A stretch of DNA of 64,000 bases from Castor canadensis (lineage: Eukaryota; Chordata; Mammalia; Rodentia; Castoridae). Made by a program: the position numbers and the translations under genes. This document shows positions 11,456 through 23,639 of the stretch, one piece after another. The stretch spans positions 1,615,333 through 1,679,332 of the forward strand of contig NC_133399.1 of the NCBI RefSeq assembly GCF_047511655.1, given 5' to 3'. Each line of letters starts with the position of its first letter. Position 1 is the first letter of the stretch. The notes below the pieces were generated by a model. It was given only the letters and a program-made list of their open reading frames with translations, made no database searches and had not been told where the DNA came from.

Positions 11456-12539
11456 CCCATCTTGAAGTTATTGTGGTGATGGCACTGTGCACCATCTCAC
11501 TAGTACCATACCATCACCACCTAAAAAGGGCCAAGGATAAACAACCAAATGTGTTCCTATTGCTCAGGGCATTCTGAGTTTTCCATACTGTGTAGCATAA
11601 CCTGGGAGCAAGAGCAAACACAAACTCTGAAATTAATAAACCATTTGTGAGGCAGGCACATCCCAAAGGTATCTTATTTTCCACTGTCCATGACAGGACT
11701 TCTCAATTGTCACAAAGCACATTGTGACTCAACCAATGACCTGAATGCAATGGCAAAGAACTAAAAACTTACACATGATTACCCAAATAATCCTGGTGAG
11801 CACTGGTGATTAAAGACCACCACCCCACCATCCTTCCTATTCTCATTACACTCAGATGTCCTTCCTTCTAAATCTACAATGAGGTATGAACAAATTTTCA
11901 ATTTCTAAACTTTCTGCTTCAAAATCAGCAGCTTAATTGATGACAAGAAACAGAACACTTACTGAGCAAACTTCCCTGAATGTTCTCTGCTTCCTCCAGG
12001 TCTGGGATCTCTGGCCATGTGCAATAAGAACCAGCAAATGACACCTCCTTTACTGACACTGTAAGGACCAGATGGCGTCAGGGAAAGATCAGCTCCAGGA
12101 GCAGATGTTGCCCTTCCATTGGCCCTAGTCTCCGTTCTTCTTCCTCCTCCTTGCTCCACCATATAAAACACAGACCTGCTCTGTTTCACCTTTTAGATCC
12201 TGCAGGTCTTACAGTTGGTGCTGTCCCAACACTGTGACCTCTTTCATTATGTTCAAGTCCTACCTCAATCTGCATTTCATTTGTGAAAATACTGTCTAGA
12301 CAAAAGCCAAGGTCAACAGCAATTATGTCAGAGAGGGCAACAACCTCAAACCCTCAATACCTCCCCAAATCTTTTCTTCATCTTGAACACCAAATGCATA
12401 TGCAGTGAGTTGGGCAAGGGAGAGTTACCTGTAAATGTGTGCCATAAAAATCCTCGGTTGGGGTCTGACCCTAGATTTGAGACTCAGTTTTTAAACATTT
12501 ATATTTTAAACATTTATATTACTCAATTAGAGATTGGTG

Positions 12540-13340
12540 GGAGCAGGGAACGCAAGGACCACAGATCATGCTTCACAGAAAACCATGATTTTCTGCCATC
12601 TCCATAGTGTGCAGATGGAGGAGCTCGAATGCAGAGCTTCCTGAGAGGGTTCTGGCCCTGAGACACATCCCAGGGAGGTGGCTGACAGAATAATTTGCTT
12701 ACACCCATTCACCCAGTCCCAACCCTAGCAAAGAGAAGACCAACTGACAAGCGGCACCAGGAGTGACTTGTTCTGCAGGCTTCAAGTATGTGATGGAGAG
12801 GCCCAGTTCCATCACAGCCACTAAGACCAGTGTCACCCCCCAATCCTGCCCGTTCTGGGAATGCAGGTCAGAAATGAACCATTTTCTGCTTCTATGGTGA
12901 CCAGTGCTTGCACATCACCAGTGGCACAAGTATGGCACAGTGAGAAACTGAGTCACAGAGATGGATCTCAGAAGCACAGGGTGATCTAGAAAATGTGGCA
13001 CCAGGAAACGCATTTTCTTTGTTAAGCAGTGGGGCCTCTTCCTGTTGGCCTCAGATTGGTCTCTCCCTACATTTCACTCCATGCAGTACTTCTTGAATTC
13101 TCATCCAGGACCACATAAGGTAGATGGGATCTTTTTCCTGGCAGAGGGCCAGGACAAATACATGAGTCCAGCAATAGCCCTTAGCAGGCTAATCCTCCTT
13201 TCTGGTTCCTACCCAGCCAAGCCTTGGGATTCACGGTAGTTAAGCAGAAATTGCTCCTGAATTTTCAGAGTGGAAATTGCTTCTTCCACTTAGAAATTGG
13301 GCCAGCAGTTGGTGGAGGGAATTCCACACTCAGCGTGCAA
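12540..13340. repeat. Repeat unit B, first copy (within arm A)
   Basis: This part of arm A also recurs in direct orientation at about 25310-26110. Shared words include 'agatcatgcttcacagaaa', 'aatgcagagcttcc', 'gacaagcggcaccagg' and 'cctcttcctgttggcctc', with scattered substitutions. The third copy is inverted at about 39340-40100. The function is unknown and no coding potential is evident. Confidence 0.78.
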
Positions 13341-13529
13341 GGATATACCACCTGATCTCACAGAAAGAGCACTAGGTACACCAGAGCAAACACTCTTCCT
13401 ATTACACTTACATGAGCCACCCACCCTTCACAACTTCTGACATCTCCCGCATCTTCCCAAAGGCTCATGATTTTGCCTCAACCATGGTTACCTGAGTTAA
13501 CCAGTGCAAACAAACCACCTCTAAAGCAA

Positions 13530-13622
13530 GCAGGGTTTTTGAAAGGGGTGGTACTAGAGGTTGAAGTCAAGGCCACACACGTGCTAGGCTGGCTCTCTAC
13601 CACTTAAGCCACTCAACCAGCT
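13530..13622 (-). mobile_element. tRNA-like SINE fragment
   Basis: Reversed right half of the local SINE: 'actagaggttgaagtcaagg...ctctaccacttaagccactc'. The inverted arm carries its partner at 39020-39105. Confidence 0.75.
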
Positions 13623-14275
13623 GTCCAATTTCTTTGTACTTTTGTCTTCTCCTCCCTTTGAAAGCAAAGGTCTTCTATGTAATGATTGGGGTTCCTGCAT
13701 ACCTTACTTTGGGTGCAACCCTCTAGTGCAAACATGGACAAAAATCATGACCTCTGTTAAACATGATTTCATTATAAATCAAGAAAGAGACTGAGGAGGG
13801 GATTCCAAAATGGCGGCTAGAGGGAGGAAGCAGAAAGCGAGCCTCCTATAGTGAAATCTTGGAGAGATGCTGGAGACACACTTTGCAGGCATAATCACTG
13901 AGAAAAGGCATAACTTTGACCCCTCCACACCTCCAGCCGGTGCAGAGAATCTCCACTTCACATTAAACGGAGAAACCACGAGGGCCCCCGGGCCGCCAGT
14001 CACCAGTGCACAGACGGCTTGGGAAGACACGGACCAGGTGAGCTTTGCGGTACCGCGGTACTCCCACAGACAAGCCTGGGACAGAGCAGCATAGGCTCCT
14101 GGACAGACTGACCTCCACCCGGGGGAAAAAAGAGAAACTGAGTAATAAGCAATAAGAACAATAAAGACACGCTGGGAAAAGGTGGGGTGCCCTGAGCGCT
14201 GAAGATTGGGGGAAGGGAATCCTTCCCAGGACTGTAAATAAACTGTAAATAAACAAGCCAGGCAGGCTGGAGAGG

Positions 14276-14537
14276 CTCTGGTGGGAGCAGGAGCGGGGGT
14301 GTTCGCCCAGCAACCAGGAGCGGGAAAGCTGGTGAGAGTGGTGGAGGGAGGAAAACTCCACAGGAGAGGGGGGAAGACCCACCTCCCACATGAGCTGAAA
14401 ACAAACGTGGTGGCTGGCAGGAGCAGCAGCACCACCCAGTAATCAGGAGCAGGAAAGCTTGTGAAAGTGGCGGTGGGAGGAAAACTTCACAGGAGAGGCG
14501 GGAAGACCTACCTCCCACATGAACTGTAAATAAACAC
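14276..14537 (+). repeat. Tandem pair of ~129-bp units in the L1 5' UTR
   Basis: Two consecutive units are offset by 129 bases. Both contain 'aggagcgggaaagct/aggagcaggaaagctt', 'ggaggaaaact(c/t)cacaggag' and 'cctcccacatga(g/a)ctg'. A partial 'actgtaaataaac' repeat precedes and follows them. Tandem 5' UTR monomers are known in other rodent L1 families, where they add promoter strength. Confidence 0.85.
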
Positions 14538-14878
14538 GCAGGCCTGACAATGTGGGGGCACTGTCACCTTTCCCAGTGCTTGGAAAGGGGAAAGCCTGTA
14601 GCAGATGCTCCCACACAGGAGAACTCTCTGAACAAACAAAGCCTGCAGGGCCAGGTGAGTGCTAAGCTCACCCCAGAGATCTGCATAAATAACACCTCCA
14701 GCAACAGCAGGCTGACAGCAGTGGGCAGGCAAGCCACAGCTGTAGATACCATTCACAGACCTGTCTCCAGACTCTTTTTTTTTTCTCTCTACCTTTGATG
14801 AGAAAACAACCGAATTACACCTGCATGCCGAAAAACTTGCTGAAACTATATTGCATTTGAACTTGGGACACTAGGTGG

Positions 14879-14882
<4 letters not shown>

Positions 14883-14909
<27 letters not shown>

Positions 14910-14910
14910 A
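14883..14910. repeat. (TG)n microsatellite
   Basis: About 14 uninterrupted TG dinucleotides lie inside the L1 5' UTR. Confidence 0.95.
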
Positions 14911-15439
14911 GTTTTGTTCTACTTTAAGCGTCCCCTTTGATGAGACAACTACAGAACAACATATGAGGCACCATCTCCAGGATTGGAGACTGAGATGGAC
15001 ATCCAAATTATTAAGACGGAAACTTCATTGTATTTGAACTTGGAGGGTTTTTGGGTTTTTTTTAAATTTTCTATTTTCCATTTTATTTTAATTCATTTTT
15101 AATATATAGATATTTCTTTCATTTACTTATTTTTTATTTTTATTCCTATCTTAATTTTTTTATTTTTGATTTTCAATCCTATCTCTGTCCCTCTAATGTC
15201 TGTTCAGCTTACTGTCAATTAGTACACTAAAGCTCCCTGTTTATACCTTTGAAACCTTCTTGTCTGATACCTTGTTCTGCTTTCTCCCTCTTGTTTGTGT
15301 ATTTGTTTTTCCCTTTTCTTTAACTTCTTGCTTTCTATCTCAGCTCACCCTTCCATTCTAAATATTACCATTGTTATTATTACAAGCTAGAAAATACTTA
15401 ATTGCACACAGTACAGGGACAGTAACAACACCAAAGACA

Positions 15440-16641
15440 ATGATGGGAAGACAGAAAAAACAGGGAAACCAGTTTCCCCACAGCAAAAAATTCGTACAGG
15501 AACCAGAGGGGAATGAAGAAAACAGAAACTCAGATCCAGACTCCAACAAAATGAAGATAAACTATGCCAAAGGACCCAATGAAGCCCACAAGAATAATTT
15601 AAAAGAAGACATACTACAGGTACTCAATGAGAATTTTACAGAGATGATACTGGATAGGGTCAACCAAAATGTACAGGAGAGAATCAAGAAATTCCAATAC
15701 ACCAAAAATAGAGAATTTGAAAAAGCAAAAGAAGAAATAAAGGAAACCATAGAAGCACTGTATAAACACCAAAGTGAAACAGAGAACATGATGAATAAAC
15801 GGATAAATGAACTCAGGACAAAAATAGACAACATTAAAGAGGAAAACAGCGAGGATAAGGAAAACCTCAGAAAAAAGAATGAGAAAGAACTGCAAAACAA
15901 AACGGAAGGCCAATCCAGCAGAATAGAACAAACAGAAGACAGAATTCAGAACTTGAAGATGAAATGGTAATTAAAGGAAAAACCAAAGAACTATTAATTA
16001 AACAACTCAAGACCTGTGAAAAGAAAATGCAAGAACTCACTGACTCCATCAAAAGACCAAACTTGAGAATCATGGGCATCGAAGAAGGAGAAGAGGTGCA
16101 AGCAAAGGGAATGCATAATCTATTCAACAAAATAATAACAGAAAATTTCCCAAATCTAGAGAAAGATATTCCCATACAGATGCAAGAGGCCTCCAGGACA
16201 CCAAACAGACCAGATCAAAATAGAACTACTCCATGACATATCATCATTAAAACAACAAGTTCAGAAACTAAGGAAAGAATATTGAAGGCTGTAAGAGAGA
16301 AAAAACAAGTAACATACAAAGGTAAATGCATCAAAATCACAGCAGACTTCTCAACAGAAACATTCAAAGCAAGAAGAGCGTGGGGTGAGATATTCTGGGC
16401 ACTGAATGAAAATAACTTCAACCCCAGGATACTCTACCCAGCAAAACTATCATTCAAAATAGATAGAGCAATAAAAGTCTTCCAAGATAAGCAGAAACTA
16501 AAACAATATGTGACCACAAAGCCACCACTACAAAACATTCTGCAAGGGATTCTGCACACAGAAAGTGAAACCCAACTTAACCATGAAAAGACAGGCAGCA
16601 CCAAACCACAGGAAAAGAAAAAGCAAGACAGTAGAGAGTAA
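15440..16641 (+). pseudogene. L1 ORF1 (RNA-binding chaperone), one frameshift and one stop
   Basis: The start ATG is at 15440, with a second at 15443. The N-terminal half is rich in K, E and N and has heptad-like spacing typical of the ORF1p coiled coil. A one-base deletion near 15950 (related copy: aatctcag, here: aattcag) shifts the frame; the reading continues from 15964. An in-frame TGA at 16234-16236 interrupts the RRM-like region, after which the same frame runs to the normal end at 16641. The 'RILYPAKLSFK' block near 16420 marks the C-terminal domain. It needs two repairs to be whole, so it is classed as dead. Confidence 0.9.
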
Positions 16642-16691
16642 CATCAACTTAGGTACACACAATCAAACCTTCAAACAACTAAGACAACTAA

Positions 16692-19600
16692 ATGCCAGGA
16701 ATCACCACATACCTATCAGTACTAACACTTAATGTTAATGGACTTAATTCACCCATCAAAATGCACCGCTTGACAAAATGGATTAAAAAGGAAGATCCAA
16801 CAATTTGTTGCTTACAGGAGACCCATCTCACCAACAGAATTAAGCATAGGCTTAGGATGAAAGGCTGGAAGAAGATTTACCAAGCCAATGGCCCCCGAAA
16901 ACAAGCAGGAGTAGCAATACTTATCTCTGACAAAGTAGACTTCAAACCTACATTGGTCAAACGAAATAAAGAAGGACATTCCATACTAATAAAAGGGGAA
17001 ATAGACCAAAAGGAAATAATAATCAATCTGTATGTACCCAATGTCAATGCACCCAATTTCATCAAACATACCCTGAAAGACCTAAAAGCATATATAACCG
17101 CCAACACAGTGGTTGTGGGAGACTTTAACACTCCATTATCATCAACAGATAGGTCATCCAAACAAAAAATCAATAAAGAAATCCAAGATCTAAAATATGT
17201 AATAGATCAAATGAACCTAGTTGATGTCTACAGAACATTTCATCCAACTTCTACACAATATACATTCTTCTCAGCAGCCCATGGAACCTTCTCCAAAATA
17301 GATCATATCCTAGTGCACAAAGCAAGTCTCAGCAAATATAAGAAAATAGAAATTATACCGTGCATACTATCTGATCACAATGCAGTAAAAGTAGAACTCA
17401 ACAACAAAAGTAAAGACAAAAAACATGCAAACAGCTGGAAACTAAATAACTCATTACTTAATGAGGAATGGCTCATCGATGAAATAAAAGAGGAAATTAA
17501 AAAGTTCCTAGAAGTCAATGAAAATGAAAACACGACCTACTGGAACCTATGGGACACAGCTAAGGCAGTCTTGAGAGGAAAGTTTATAGCCATGAGTGCA
17601 TATATTAAAAAGACTGAAAGATCCCAAATCCATGACCTAATGATACATCTCAAACTCCTAGAAACACAAGAACAAGCAAATCCCAAAACAAATAGAAGGA
17701 GAGAAATAATAAAAATAAGAGCTGAAATTAACAGAATAGAAACCATACAAAAAATTAATGAAACAAAAGTTGGTTCCTTGAAAAAATAAACAAGATCGAC
17801 AGACCCCTGGCAAACCTGAATGAAATGAGGAGAGAAAAAAAACTCCAATTAGTAGAATCAGGAATGCAAAAGGGCAGATAACAACAACCACCATGGAACT
17901 ACAGGAATCATCAGAGACTACTTTGAGAACCTATATTCAAATAAATTTGAAAATCTTAAAGAAATGGACAAATTTCTAGATACATATGATCATCCAAAAC
18001 TGAACCAAGAGGAAATTAATCACCTGAATAGATCTATAACACAAAATGAAATTGAAGCAGCAAACAAGAGTCTCCCCAAAAAGAAAAGTCCAGGACCTGA
18101 TGGATTCTCTGCTGAATTCTATCAGACCTTTAAAGAAGAACTGATACCAATCCTCCTTAAACTGTTCCACAAAATAGAAAGGGAAGGAAAACTGCCTAAC
18201 ACATTTTATGAAACTAGTATTACACTTATCCCAAAACCAGGCAAATACACCTTCAAAAAGGAGAACTATAGGCCAATCTCCTTAATGAACATTGGTGCAA
18301 AAATCCTCAACAAAATAATGGCAAACCGAATTCAGCAACACATCAAAAAGATTATTCACCACGACCAAGTAGGCTTCATCCCAGGGATGCAGGGGTGGTT
18401 CAACATACGAAAATCAATAAACGTAATAAACCACATTAATGGAAGCAAAGACAAAAACCACTTGATCATCTCCATAGATGCAGAAAAAGCCTTTGATAAG
18501 ATCCAACACCATTTCATGATAAAAGCTCTAAGAAAACTAGGAATAGAAGGAAAGTACCTCAACATTTTAAAAGCTGTATATGACAAACCTACAGCCAGCA
18601 TTATACTTAATGGAGAAAAACTGAAACCATTCCCTCTAAAATCAGGAACCAGACAAGGATGCCCACTATCTCCACTCCTATTCAACACAGTACTGGAATT
18701 CCTAGCCAGAGCAATTAGGCAAGAAGAAGGAATAAAAGGAATACAAATAGGTAAAGAAACTGTCAAAATATCCCTATTTGCAGACGACATGATCCTATAC
18801 CTTAAAGATCCAAAAAACTCTACTCCGAAGCTTCTAGACATCATCAATAGCTATAGCAAGGTAGCAGGATATAAAATCAACATAGAAAAATCATTAGCAT
18901 TTCTATACACAAATAATGAGCAAACGGAAAAAGAATATATGAAAACAATTCCATTTACAATAGCCTCAAACAAAATCAAATACCTAGGTGTAAACCTAAC
19001 AAAAGATGTGAAAGACCTCTACAAGGAAAACTATACACTTCTGAAGAAAGAGATTGAGGAAGACTATAGAAAGTGGAGAGATCTCCCATGCTCATGGATT
19101 GGTAGAATCAACATAGTAAAAATGTCGATACTCCCCAAAGTAATCTACATGTTTAATGCAATTCCCATCAAAATTCCAATGACATTCATTAAAGAGATTG
19201 AAAAATCTACTGTTAAATTTATATGGAAACACAAGAGGCCACGAATAGCCAAGGCAATACTCAGTCAAAAGAGCAATGCTGGAGATATCACAATACCTGA
19301 CTTCAAACTATATTACAAAGCAGTAACGATAAAAACAGCATGGTACTGGCACAAAAACAGACATGAAGACCAGTGGAACAGAATAGAGGACCCAGATATG
19401 GAGCCACACAGCTATAGCCAACTTGTCTTTGACAAAGGAGCTAAAAATATACGATGGAGAAATAGCAGCCTCTTCAACAAAACCTGCTGGGAAAACTGGT
19501 TAGCAGTCTGCAAAAAACTGAAACTAGATCCATGTATATCACCCTATACCAAGATTAACTCAAAATGGATCAAGGATCTTAATATCAGACCCCAAACTCT

Positions 19601-20508
19601 TAAGTTGATACAAGAAAGAGTAGGAAATACTCTGGAGTTAGTAGGTATAGGTAAGAACTTTTTCAATGAAACCCCAGCAGCACAGCAACTAAGATATAGC
19701 ATAGATAAATGGGACCTCATAAAACTTAATTGCTTCTGTTCATCAAAAGAAATGGTCTCTAAACTGAAGAGAACACCCACAGAGTGGGAGAAAATATTTG
19801 CCAGCTACACATCAGACAAAGGACTGATAACCAGAATTTATAGGGAACTTAAAAAACTAAATTCTCCCCAAAACTAATGAACCAATAAAGAAATGGGCAA
19901 GTGAACTAAACAGAACTTTCTCAAAAGAAGAATTTCAAATGGCCAAAAAACACATGAAAAAATGCTCATCATTTCTAGCAATAAAGGAAATGCAAATTAA
20001 AACCACACTAAGATTCCACCTCACCCCTGTTAGAATAGCCATCATCAGCAACACCACCAACAACAGGTGTTGGCGAGGATGCGGGGAAAAAGGAACCCTC
20101 TTACACTGTTGGTGGGAATGTAAACGAGTACAACCACTCTGGAAAAAAATTTGGAGGCTACTTAAAAAGCTGGACATCGATCTACCATTTGATCCAGCAA
20201 TACCACTCTTGGGGATATACCCAAAAGACTGTGGCACAGGTTACTCCAGAGGCACCTGCACACCCATGTTTATTGCGGCACTATTCACAATAGCCAAGTT
20301 ATGGAAACAGCCAAGATTCCCCACCACTGACGAATGGATTAAGAAAATGTGGTATCTATACACAATGGAATTTTATGCAGCCATGAAGAAGAACAAAATT
20401 TTATCATTTGCTGGTAAATGGATGGAATTGGAGAACATCATTCTGAGTGAGGTTAGCATGGACCAAAAGACCAAAAATTGTATGTTCTCCCTCATATGTG
20501 GACATTAA
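16692..20508 (+). pseudogene. L1 ORF2 (endonuclease and reverse transcriptase), frameshifted
   Basis: The N-terminal APE-type endonuclease is complete from 16692. It shows an LNVNGLNSP segment (first metal-site Asn), QETHL (catalytic Glu), VGDFN (Asp and Asn) near 17120, and SDHNAV (Asp-His pair) near 17370. A frameshift near 17770 ends this frame at 17789, and further small indels follow up to about 17960. The RT frame then runs from 17964 to 19877 with [18 protein letters not shown] and the catalytic FADD near 18780. An extra C in a C run near 19868 shifts it again. The C-terminal cysteine region reads in 19939-20508. The parts are in normal order and length, but at least two frameshifts prevent a full protein. 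Confidence 0.93.
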
Positions 20509-20883
20509 ATCAAGGGCAAACACAACAAGGGGTTTGGACTTTGAGCACATGATAAAAGCGAGAGCACACAAGGGAGGGGTGAGGATAGGTAAGACATCTA
20601 AAAAATTAGCTAGCATTTGTTGCCCTTAATGCAGAGAAACTAAAGCAGATACCTTAAAGCAACTGAGGCCAATAGGAAAAGGGGACCAGTAACTAGAGAA
20701 AAGGTTAGATCAAAAAGAATTAACCTAGAAGGTAACACACACTCACAGGAAATTAATGTGAGTCAATGCCCTGTATAGCTATCCTTATCTCAACCAGCAA
20801 AAACCCTTGTTCCTTCCTATTATTGCTTATACTCTCTCTTCAACAAAATTAGAGGTAAGGGCAAAATAGTTTCTGCCGGGTAT

Positions 20884-20921
20884 TGAGGAGGTGGGGGGGG
20901 AGGGAGGGAGTAGGGGGGAGA
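20884..20921 (+). other. Guanine-rich tract in the 3' UTR of L1 no. 3
   Basis: Runs of G precede the A-rich tail. The tract is shorter than those in L1 no. 1 (3025-3083) and no. 2 (6889-6956), so it varies in length between copies. Confidence 0.75.
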
Positions 20922-21773
20922 AATGAGCCATGCATTGTATGCATATATGAATAATAAAACAATAAAAATTTTTAAAAAACAATAATTTCCCAATGGAAGA
21001 AAAAGAAAGAAGGTGAGAACACCCTCCATCATTTACTTGTGGCTCACCTGATTTCAAGAATTATGCAGCTTCATAGGAACAACTCTCTTATTCAGGGAAT
21101 ACAAGATTTTGTTGAGTTCTATAGATCTACATTATTTAAAGTGCATATTATAGCCTAGAATGTTGAATATTGGGGAGTATTAATTATGTTCATAAAATGT
21201 TTTCATCAGTTATTGAGTAATGAATTCTATAAAAATTTTATCCAGTTGGCTGATAGGCATGTTGAGTTATCTATCATTATTTTCTGATTTTTTTTTTTGG
21301 TGGGACTGGTCTTTGAATTCAGGACTTCATGTTTGCAAAGCAAATTCTGTATCTCTTAAGCCACAATGCCAGTCTTTTTGCTTATTTTTGGAGATGGGAT
21401 TTCATGAACTATTTGCCCTTCACCAAGAATATTGACACATAAAAGTAGACGAATCCTTGAGAAAAGAAATGACTAGCTTGGTGGAAGGGCAATTGCCTAC
21501 CATGAGCAAGCCATAGGTTCCATTTCCAGCACTAGAAAAAAACAACAATCTAAACAAATTGAAACAAAAAAAGAAATGAAATAAATGAATTCAATTTTTC
21601 AAATAACACTACAAGAAGAACAGGATACTTTCATTATCCTTATTGGTTTCTTCCTACTGTTGCTTTCCCTACTTCAAACCAGCAAATGGATAACTAAGAT
21701 CTCTTTCCAACAATGGTTACTTCAACTTCCAACTTAAAAGATCATTATAATACACAATACAGAAGGAAGAACT

Positions 21774-21990
21774 TGGATCCTGGTGGCTCACACCTGTCAT
21801 CCTAGCTACTTGGTAGGCTGAGGTCAGGAGGATCATGGTTTGAGGCCACCCTGTGCAAATAGTTATGGAGACCATATCTCCAAATAACTAGAGAAAAATA
21901 AATGAGATATGTCTCCAGTGGTAGGGCATCTTCTTTGAAAGGAAAGCCCTGTGTTTAAATCCCAGTCCCACCCCCCCAAAAATGAAAAAA
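21774..21990 (+). mobile_element. Composite SINE (duplicate of 7803-8024)
   Basis: Same element as in copy 1, with near-identical sequence from 'tggtggctcacacctgtcat' to 'tttaaatcccagtcccacc' and an A-rich end. It was copied together with the flank and did not insert independently. Confidence 0.85.
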
Positions 21991-22761
21991 ACAGAAAAAA
22001 GATCTTTCTCTTTCATATTAATTTACTGGATTATTTTATGTGGCTTACTAAGTTTATTAGGGCTATGATGTCACTCATTTACACCGTATTCCACAACTAC
22101 TCATCAACATAGATTTGGTCATATAATTTTGAGTAGGAGCAGTGATTACAGAATTTTGAGATGAAATGAAGCCCCTGTTCTACTCTAAGGACCTGAACCT
22201 ACTAATTCCTGTAGTTATAGAAACCAATACTCTTTGGCTTCATCTATGGCATGATGCATTCAATGAACTGCTATCATCACAGAAGCCAGTGACTCATGGT
22301 CTTGATTGTCAGATCAACATAAAATTCCACATCAATCTGTCCTACAGCTGTGTAGATTGTTTATGATTCTAATTCTATAGACTTCCTTGAGTATGCTGTA
22401 GCACTAATAAAACCTATACATAGGTTTCAGTTCATACTCTTAATAACTCTCTATCAATATGACACCTAGTGCCCCACCAAACCAAGTATATCATGTAGTA
22501 TACCCAACCCTTTACCATTAGCAGAAGCCCTTTTTGCCTCACTACTGATAACTGAACTAGTAATATTCCACTCTCACTCCTGTCTTAAATTTAATAAACA
22601 ATTAAGTAAAAATATATGAGCAGATGCAAGGTGCTGTGTAAGAACGAACATGTCAAGACCATACATAAATACAAACAAAAAGGATTATGCTATGGCATAG
22701 TTTTATCTATCTTCCATCTTTTTTTAATTTGGAGGGTTCTGTGAGTCTTCTACCCACCCAT

Positions 22762-22938
22762 ACTTGGACTTGAACTCAGGGCCCACAACTTGAGCCACTC
22801 CACCAGCCCTTTTTGAGGTGGTTTTTATGGAGATAGGGCCTTGCAAACTATTTGCCCTGGCTGGCTTCAAACTGCAATTTTCATGATCTCCGTGTACTGA
22901 GTAGCTAGGATTACAGGCATGAGCCACCGGTGTGTGGC
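22762..22938 (-). mobile_element. Composite SINE truncated by the 471-bp deletion
   Basis: The element begins abruptly at 'tacttggacttgaactc' without the T-rich end seen at 9247 in copy 1. The rest, to 'ggattacaggcatgagcc', is intact. Confidence 0.85.
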
Positions 22939-23639
22939 GTTCTGCCTCTCCTTACACATGTATATTCAGTGCTGAGGATCCTACTCTCTTAGTATTTATC
23001 AGATGACTTGCCTTGCCATCATACAGCTTTAGAAAAATCCAAAAGAGATAATGAGCACGCGTTAACTTTCTCAACAAGTATCCTGCTTTTATTTATTACT
23101 TCACATTTTGATTGTCACAATTGAACATTTATACAGAAAACAAGTCCCTCAATGGCATATCAGTCTGTGAAACCAATATGACTAAAATTAGTTGCCAAAT
23201 TTTTAAATACTATTACATTCCAACCATTTGTTCTAGAAATTGAACTCTGAATGTTCCTACCACGAGCTTCACAAACAAGCATTCCTTTTTCAGTTTTTGG
23301 GCAGTCTTGCTATGTATCCGAGGCTTTCTTCAAACTCACGCCTATGGCTTGTGTCAGCCTCAGTCTCATGAGTCTCCTATCTCAACCATACTAGTCCTGA
23401 AGTAGGAGGCAAGGGACACCAGGTCCAGATATTATCTTTCTCCTTGATTCATCTTAATGTTTTCCTGGTTAACTGTCTTAATAATGCATGCTTCTTTCCT
23501 AATTCTCATTTTTACATATTCTTGTAGTAAAATTTATCCTTTGCATAGCTTTTGTGATTGTGATAATACAGAATACTTTATCCAACAGCAGAGTATACAT
23601 CCTTCAAGATAACATGTCATATCCCAACTCAAAACCAAG

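Larger units (their letters stand above)
10270..13780. repeat. Inverted duplication arm A (partner 38880-42330)
   Basis: The reverse complement of this region aligns along its length with 38880-42330. Matched anchor points are 10440-10480 with 42190-42240, 10900-11000 with 41640-41740, 12120-12200 with 40490-40560, 13340-13400 with 39230-39300, and 13680-13780 with 38870-38960. The partner is continuous with a KRAB zinc-finger promoter copy (start codon relic at 38289). Arm A is therefore probably the 5' intron part of such a unit in reverse orientation, cut at its first-exon side by the L1 that begins at 13794. I see no exon or splice-bounded reading frame in it. The arms look roughly 85-90% alike. 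Confidence 0.82.
13794..15439 (+). promoter_or_regulatory. L1 5' UTR / internal promoter with YY1-like site
   Basis: The 5' UTR is GC-rich at its start and has the sequence AAAATGGCGGC at 13807-13817. This matches the YY1 site known near the start of L1 5' UTRs, where it positions transcription. Two 129-base tandem units lie in the middle. A (TG)n run is at 14883-14910, and the last 400 bases are T-rich. The promoter role is inferred from the position and from known L1 biology. Confidence 0.75.
13794..20980 (+). mobile_element. LINE-1 element no. 3, nearly full length, inactivated
   Basis: A complete set of L1 parts is present. The 5' UTR (13794-15439) begins 'aggaggggattccaaaatgg'. ORF1 follows (15440-16641), then a 50-base spacer, ORF2 (16692-20508), and a 3' UTR with a guanine-rich tract and A-rich tail (20509-20980). 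Total length is about 7.2 kb. Both ORFs carry frameshifts or stops, so it cannot move on its own. Its left flank is duplication arm A, and its right flank is the segment that also follows L1 no. 2. The two flanks come from different duplicated units, which suggests that the element sits at a rearrangement joint. Confidence 0.95.
20981..23610. repeat. Segmental duplication unit D7, copy 2 of 2
   Basis: This is a direct duplicate of 7008-10113, about 13.97 kb downstream. It lacks 471 bases that copy 1 has at 8793-9263. The joint lies at 22760-22762, where both edges share the three bases ata. The copy ends at 23610, where the sequence changes to an unrelated block (23611 onward). It carries the same SINE set as copy 1, at 21287-21436 (-), 21468-21550 (+), 21774-21990 (+), 22762-22938 (-, truncated) and 23290-23400 (-). 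The 66-codon reading frame at 22166-22366 is also present in copy 1 (8197-8397) and is probably chance. Confidence 0.92.

Noticed and set aside
13779-14518. Minus-strand open frames of 142-218 codons antisense to the L1 5' UTR
   Set aside because: GC-rich repeat sequence with few stops. An antisense L1 product like primate ORF0 is conceivable, but the frames follow the tandem units and show no motif.
8197-22366. Identical 66-codon frame in both duplicates (8197-8397 and 22166-22366)
   Set aside because: Conserved only because the duplication is recent. No start context, splice signals or domain.
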